From Poa pratensis (lineage: Eukaryota > Streptophyta > Magnoliopsida > Poales > Poaceae), in the NCBI GenBank assembly GCA_947311845.1, contig CAMZMU010000027.1, positions 50,231,601 to 50,295,600 of the forward strand: DNA of 64,000 nt. The letters are read 5' to 3'. The notes beneath the pieces are model-generated. The model saw nothing but the letters and a program-made list of their open reading frames with translations, did no database searches and had not been told where the DNA came from. Made by a program: the position numbers and the translations under genes. Numbering within the stretch: the stretch's first letter is position 1; every line of letters begins with the position of its first letter. This document shows positions 59,197-64,000 of the stretch, piece by piece.

Positions 59197-59847
59197 TTTT
59201 TTGCGAAACACTAGCTTTATATATTACTCAACAGGATTACAATTTGTTTGGATACAATCCCGAAGGAAGTTAGGGATAAAATTAACCCAAATGCATCTTC
59301 TCCTAACCTCCGTAGCTTGCTTAGCACATCTGTGGGCTTTTTTTTTTGGGGAATTCCTGGTCTTTTACAGTACAGCTGTAGTATTTGAACTCATGCACAA
59401 CTCACACCACACACACTCAACACCACACACACGCCACCTGTGCGCAAGCTAGACCTAATCAGACTATACTAAGCTTCTGAGCCTCCGTGAGCCTAGACCT
59501 ACTAGGAAACCCTTGTGGTGGTGGGCACACCACAATACCTCTAACTGAACCACGGCGGAATCGGCCCAGAAGCTGGAAACTGGGCAGACTGATTAAGGTC
59601 TCAGTCCCCGAAGACCCTTCACAAATTTGCTACAACGCGAACACTGTTCACGTGAACAGTGCCACGCAGGTGAGACATCCAGGAATTCGCTCCCGCAGGA
59701 GTCAAACCCTGGACGGGCTGGAGAGCCACCGCTCTCTCAACCACCACGCCACAGCGTGGTTCTCGCACATCTGTGGGCTGCTACATTTGCATCTCTCCCC
59801 ACATGCACTAACCTGAAGCTAGCAAAGCTCTGGCTCATATCTGAGAT
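59197..59847 (-). mobile_element. 5'-truncated LINE tail inserted in the MULE
   Basis: A 13-bp duplication TTGAAAATACTTT (59184-59196 and 59848-59860) flanks the insertion. Read on the minus strand, the inserted DNA ends in TGTTTCGC followed by an A-run (T-run at about 59197-59202), as target-primed insertion produces. Without the nested SINE only about 210 bp of the LINE (or other polyadenylated transcript) is present, so its family is unknown. Confidence 0.8.
59339..59764 (-). mobile_element. tRNA-derived SINE
   Basis: A 426-bp insertion inside the LINE tail, flanked by the 15-bp duplication GCACATCTGTGGGCT (59324-59338 and 59765-59779). On the minus strand the head contains an A box (TGGTTGAGAGAG, 59743-59732) and a B box (GGTTTGACTCC, 59708-59698), typical of a Pol III tRNA-derived SINE. 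The tail ends in an A-run (T-run at about 59339). A 20-bp perfect palindrome CACTGTTCACGTGAACAGTG lies at 59643-59662. Confidence 0.87.
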
Positions 59848-60092
59848 TTGAAAATACTTTGTGGGGGCTATATTTGTAAAAACATTGGCACAGCTGGAAC
59901 CTACTAGGCCTGACAGTTGGGGTCAACAACTTGCCACGTCCGGAAATACTATGTTGTACCAGCGACCAGTGACCGTAGGTGAACTGAAACACGTCTTTGG
60001 TGACCGTAAAATGGTATTTTCGAAGTACGGTGACCAAAATGAATCAGGCCGACAAGTACGAGGACCAACCATGTATTTTACTCTATGACAAA

Positions 60093-62381
60093 TTTGGTTG
60101 CAATACCTGGCGGATTTTATTTTCGTGAGGCTGGATCTGGTAAAACTCGCATCATGCTAATTGTTTTTAGTGCATTGTCGCAAGCCGTACTCAGAGTCTC
60201 GCGTACTGCTAGTCTACAGCCTGATTTGCTTAGCTCGCCGGCTGCACGCGACTCGTGCTCGAATGTGTCAGCGCGTTGCTCTTACGCACACGTTAGAAGG
60301 GGCATGTCCCGTGGGACGGAGATATCCGACAAGTAGAAGCAAGACCTGCACTTTCTTTTGACAAAAGCTTTGCCTTTTATGCTAACAAATCTTTTTTAGA
60401 ATGAGATAGAAGTTTTGTCTTTTATATTAGTAAAGTAGAAGTAAATAAGTAGGACAAGACCTAAAAAAAGAAAAAAGTTACAACTCGATCTACGCGCGCT
60501 CAACACACGTGTCGATGACCAGGTTGACCAAGCAACTAAGGCCGACACCAAGACGCAAGACGTCCAAGAGACCAAAGCTGACACCAATGACCTTGACGCA
60601 ATCATGGCAGATGTGACATCGACGCCTTACATCGGAGGCGAAGCAGCCAGAGCCGCCGATCCAACATTCCCACCAGCCCCAAGGCTGCCCCCTGGAAACA
60701 GGGATAGACAACACAGGATCCCCTGCTCGGGGTGAGGAACGCATGCCCGCGCACGCGTGAGCTCTCGCGAAAGCTAGGGTTCCGCGCCGCCGCCCCGTTG
60801 CTCTCCTCGCCGGTGGCGACCGCAGCCGGCGTCTCCTCCCCCAGACCCTCCCTCCCCCTCCCTCGAGCTCGTCCGTCCCCCCCCCCCCCCGTGGCGGTGG
60901 CGCGCCTTCGTCTCTCCCCTCGCCAAAGCTCCTCATAATTCGGTTCTCCGTCGCCGGCGGCGGCAGGGCTACCGGGCGTGGCCCGTGTGGCACCGGCGGC
61001 GGCATGTCTCTCCTCGCGCCAATCTTTGGCGGGGTTCTCCTTCTTTGGCGGCGATGCAAGTCGGGTGGCGGCGGTCCGGCTCCGGCGGGTGGTGGTGGGA
61101 GCGAGGCGGAAGCCTGCAGAGCGGCGCAGTGCGTCCCGTGACGGTGTGCAGCGGCGTTGGCCGGCCGGCCCAGATCTTTGCCCGATGGGCCTCATCTGGG
61201 TTGGGCGGGCCGGTCTAACCTGCGGCACTCTTTGCAACTCGAAGTGAGGCGCGGATACATGGGACAACGGTGACAGTGGCTAGCCTGTTGCAGCGTGGCG
61301 GCAAACTTCACGGGCTCATTCTGGGCCCGGCCGAACCCTAGTAGGACTGATGTGCCCCATGGGGGCTTTACGGACCCGCTGGGTTCGGCCGGACCTGACG
61401 GGGACTGGTGTGTTTGCGGCTGCGTCCGGTCGACTACCGTCCTCAACGGTGGAGGTTGGTCCCTCCCGCCGGCCGCGGTACTGCTGACCCCAGGTCATTC
61501 TTATCCTCACCTTCGTCTTGCGGAACTCGCGACAACTACTTCGGTGAGACGACGTTGGTGGCTTCGGGGATCGTTTTGGCGCATGATTGGTGGGCGGCTA
61601 GTTTGGTGGTGTCGAGGCTTGTCCTCGCGGGGCCCCTATGTTACCGATCGTGCGGGGTTGTGGATGGGGTTCGGCAGAAATCCCTGTCGGTTCGTCACGC
61701 GGTGCCGCCTCTGGGTGGCATTTTTCCTTCCTGAAGGGCGTCGGGGCTACCCTTCGCTACCCTTTGTGCCGGGGAAACCCTAGGACCAGTGCTCCGGTCA
61801 CTGGTCCGGGCAGCAGCGTAGCGTTCCTTCTCGAAGGTGCTGCTTGGTACTCGTTGATTCGGCACTAGGAGTGTGGTGGTACTTTGTTGGAGAGGGCGCA
61901 GCGGTTACGGGTCAACATCGTTTAGTCGATCCGCCTATGTCTCCATTTTGTTTCTTCCTTTTTTTTTGGGTGTATGCTTGCTGCCGCCCCAGCATTGTAA
62001 GTCTGTTGGTTGTATCGGTTGTTTGCTATATTTGTATAGCGGGGCTACGACCTATTTCGCCAAGGCTGCCCCCTCCCCCTCAAAACAAACCGACGACCAA
62101 ACGACCAAAGTCGACGCTGCACCACCTCAAAGCAGAACAACGGAGGTCAGACCTAGAGCCGCCGCTCCGGCATCCACTCCGGCCCACGGCCGCACACCCA
62201 TCAAAGAAAATGTTTTCACGAAAAGACAGACGTACGCCCAAGGCGGCTTCTTTTCCTGTCAATTTTCATGGTAGATGAAGATGACCTGTGTGGCTATATC
62301 CATTGTTATACAATAACATTATGAGTTATGACAAATACCGGCCGGTCTAAATAATTATTCCTCCCTCGTTTTACAATATAA
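60093..62381. other. GC-rich repeat-like region without recognised gene
   Basis: Open frames on both strands at 60490-61870 have no recognisable domain. AAAGCTTTGCCTTTTATG near 60365 resembles LINE tails seen elsewhere in the window. The stretch 60755-62060, starting CTAGGGTTCCGCGCCGCC and ending TTGTATAGCGGGGC, may be a LINE 5' UTR or 3' UTR, but no reverse transcriptase is present. A run of 14 C lies at 60877-60890. Confidence 0.4.
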
Positions 62382-62677
62382 TACTCCATCCGTTCCTTAA
62401 TATAAGGCGCCTAAGCTTTTCAGAAAAATTCCAAATATAAGGTGTATTATGATTTATGAATAATTTTAGGCATCAAAAAACGGGTCACAATCAAGAACGA
62501 AGCAATCTGACGAATTGTTTTCAAGCTGTGGCTAATAAGAACTACTTTCTCTTGATTTTTATTCAAGAGAAAATTGTCCACCGCATGTAAAATACGGATG
62601 TATGTATACTTATTTAGTGTCTAGATATATTTTTATTTAAACATACCTAAGTCAATTAAATTAGAACGGAGGGAGTA
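62382..62677. mobile_element. Stowaway/Mariner-type MITE upstream of the katanin-like gene
   Basis: The left end CTCCATCCGTTCC and right end GAACGGAGGGAG are inverted repeats flanked by TA (62382-62383 and 62676-62677). About 290 bp, no coding capacity. Confidence 0.8.
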
Positions 62678-63195
62678 CCCTTTTCGAAATTGGATGTATA
62701 CAGACGTATTTTCAATTCACTCATTCGATTCGTATATAGTCCCCTCTGCAATTTCTAAAATATCTTATATTATGTAACAAAGCATGAGTTATGACATCAG
62801 CTACCACGGCTGACAGATCGACAGACCTCATGCACAAGCATGAAACAGGTTGGAGCGCACTGTACCTTGCAGAATTGCAGTTTTTTTTTTGTTTTGTTTG
62901 GAGAAACGGGTTGAAAACGGCAGAAAGTAAAACCCTCGCACCCGCTGTCAGCTTGTAGGACGCCGGTAAAAGTAAAGTAAACCCCTCGCGGCTCGCGCCC
63001 CGCCGCTCAGCCTCCTCCACCTTCCCCTCCGACGGTTCGGTGAAAACCAGCACAGATTCCCGTTTGCTTATTGGCACCCCAACGCCAACGCCAGACGCCT
63101 CAGCTACTCCCGGAGCTCCCGCGGTCCGGTCGTCCATCAGTGCGTGGGGGCCGGCCGCGCACGCACGCGTGACCGCGTCGCCTCGGCTCGGCGCC
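62678..63195. other. Promoter and 5' UTR of the katanin-like gene
   Basis: Composition changes from AT-rich to GC-rich at about 62970, as is usual at grass 5' UTRs. No TATA box was chosen with confidence. Confidence 0.5.
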
Positions 63196-63989
63196 ATGGC
63201 CGCCGACGACGAGCCCTCCGTTACCCGCTGGTCCTTCGAGGTAATTCACTGGCCGCCTATGCTGTTCGTTCATGCCCCCCTTTCCTGCTTCTCCCATGCT
63301 GAGATCTCGTTGCCCCCAATCCCGCTCAGGACTTCGAGCGCTACTACGACGCGGGCCTCGGCATCCGCTGCCAGCCCAAGGGCGACGGAGACGACGAGGA
63401 GGCGCCGGCCGGATCAGGCTCTGCTGATGCCAGCGGCGGCGCTGACCTCGCGGTCTTCGAGCAGTACGACCGTCTGGTAATTCATTAAATTCGACCTTCT
63501 CCCGAATGCTTCCATGTTACTGCTACTTTTTTAGAAATAATGTTACTGCTACTTTTGGCGATGACTTGATAGCTCACGGCTGGCTTTCTATATTGGTTTT
63601 TGGTTGCAGGATAGAAATGTCGAGTTCCGTAATGGGGCAATGGAGGCTGGGCCGCCGTAAGACTTGTTGCTTACTTGATTCAAGTACAACTAGTTTACAT
63701 TACTTTTTTTTATTAATCCGAACTACTGAAGTGATGTCCTAATGAACTAGGGGTGACTAAAATTCCCAAATTTGCAAATACAAATCATCACTTCCTAGCT
63801 GTTCTTTTCCTTACTCCAGTGTTAATTGTGAAACATTGATGTACTGTTTGCTCCATTAATAAAACCCGCCAGAGCCCATGCCTGCCTTTTGCTGTGTGAT
63901 AACCGCATTTGTGGCCTTTGCAGGCAGAAATCTCTACTTCCTTCTTTTGAATCTGCGGAAACACGCAACTTAGCCGAGACATTGTTGAG
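63196..63989 (+). CDS. Katanin p60-like AAA ATPase (KATNAL2 type), N-terminal exons only
   Basis: Four exons join in phase: 63196-63240, 63330-63476, 63610-63656 and 63924-63989 (donor AG|gtaaca). The gene continues beyond the window. The start is in a good context (gcgccATGGCC). The 101 residues visible read MAADDEPSVTRWSFEDFERY, then a low-complexity acidic/Gly/Ser linker, then QKSLLPSFESAETRNLAETL just before the edge. In katanin p60 A-like 2 proteins this last stretch directly precedes the AAA domain, and the N-terminal WSFEDFE is shared with the plant members I recall. The family uses ATP to sever or remodel microtubules. The ATPase motifs are outside the window, so the call rests on these two stretches. 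Confidence 0.8.
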
Positions 63990-64000
63990 GTAACAGTTTT

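Larger units (their letters stand above)
58257..60083. mobile_element. Mutator-like element (non-autonomous MULE)
   Basis: A perfect 9-bp target duplication TATGACAAA (58248-58256 and 60084-60092) flanks TIRs that begin GAGTAAAATACATGGTTGGT. The TIRs remain similar for about 125 bp (58257-58380 against 59957-60083), with shared blocks GTACTTGTCGGC, CCGTTTTACGGTCACC-like text and CACCTACGGTCAC. No MULE transposase is encoded. The interior is a GC-rich segment (58770-59183) followed by a nested LINE tail and SINE. Confidence 0.92.

Noticed and set aside
60490..61267. Minus-strand frames of 189 and 221 codons
   Set aside because: They overlap each other and plus-strand frames in GC-rich sequence, and no protein motif was recognised.

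Overview
The window is plant nuclear DNA from a grass, most likely a Triticeae species (wheat, Aegilops or barley relatives). Evidence for this: GT-AG introns in every host gene, GC-rich first exons, nested LTR retrotransposons with 5-bp target duplications, and many Stowaway MITEs with the CTCCCTCCGT terminus. The species is inferred, not proved.

Left part (1-31,900) is almost entirely transposons. The 3' end of a proline-rich host gene (1-196 and 6242-6455) is split by a 6.0-kb Copia element (197-6236, TSD CCTAC). Next come a TIR-bounded non-autonomous element (7109-7731) and a PIF/Harbinger element (7985-13308, TSD TAA). The Harbinger carries a decayed transposase and is interrupted by a 3.2-kb solo LTR (8003-11222). 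An AT-rich higher-order tandem array built on a CAACTG-GCTTGCAACTGAG motif (15440-31085) is split by a 13.2-kb Tat-type Gypsy element (16008-29235, TSD CTGTG). That Gypsy carries gag-pol on the plus strand and a multi-exon antisense gene between pol and the 3' LTR.

Right part (32,000-64,000) is gene-bearing, with five or six host genes in about 32 kb: a trihelix (SIP1/ASIL-like) transcription factor with an apparent 1-base frameshift (32352-33364); a RING-H2 protein whose N-terminus looks like a SUMO-interacting motif (coding 39172-42588); CGL160, a chloroplast ATP synthase assembly factor (43211-46344); a cycling-Dof-like transcription factor on the minus strand (47425-47913); a Ubc13-type E2 conjugating enzyme (55137-57913); and the first four exons of a katanin-p60-like AAA ATPase (63196-63989, running off the window). 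Exon phases were checked by hand for the RING, CGL160, UBC13 and katanin-like genes and close perfectly.

Between these genes lie small transposons that could be delimited to the base: a 403-bp foldback MULE just upstream of the RING gene, two Helitrons in opposite orientation (48797-49642 and 50260-52144), several Stowaway MITEs, and a three-level nest (MULE containing a LINE tail containing a tRNA-derived SINE, 58257-60083). No CRISPR, operon or prokaryotic feature is present. The RING and UBC13 genes could act in ubiquitin signalling, but nothing in the sequence shows that they work together.
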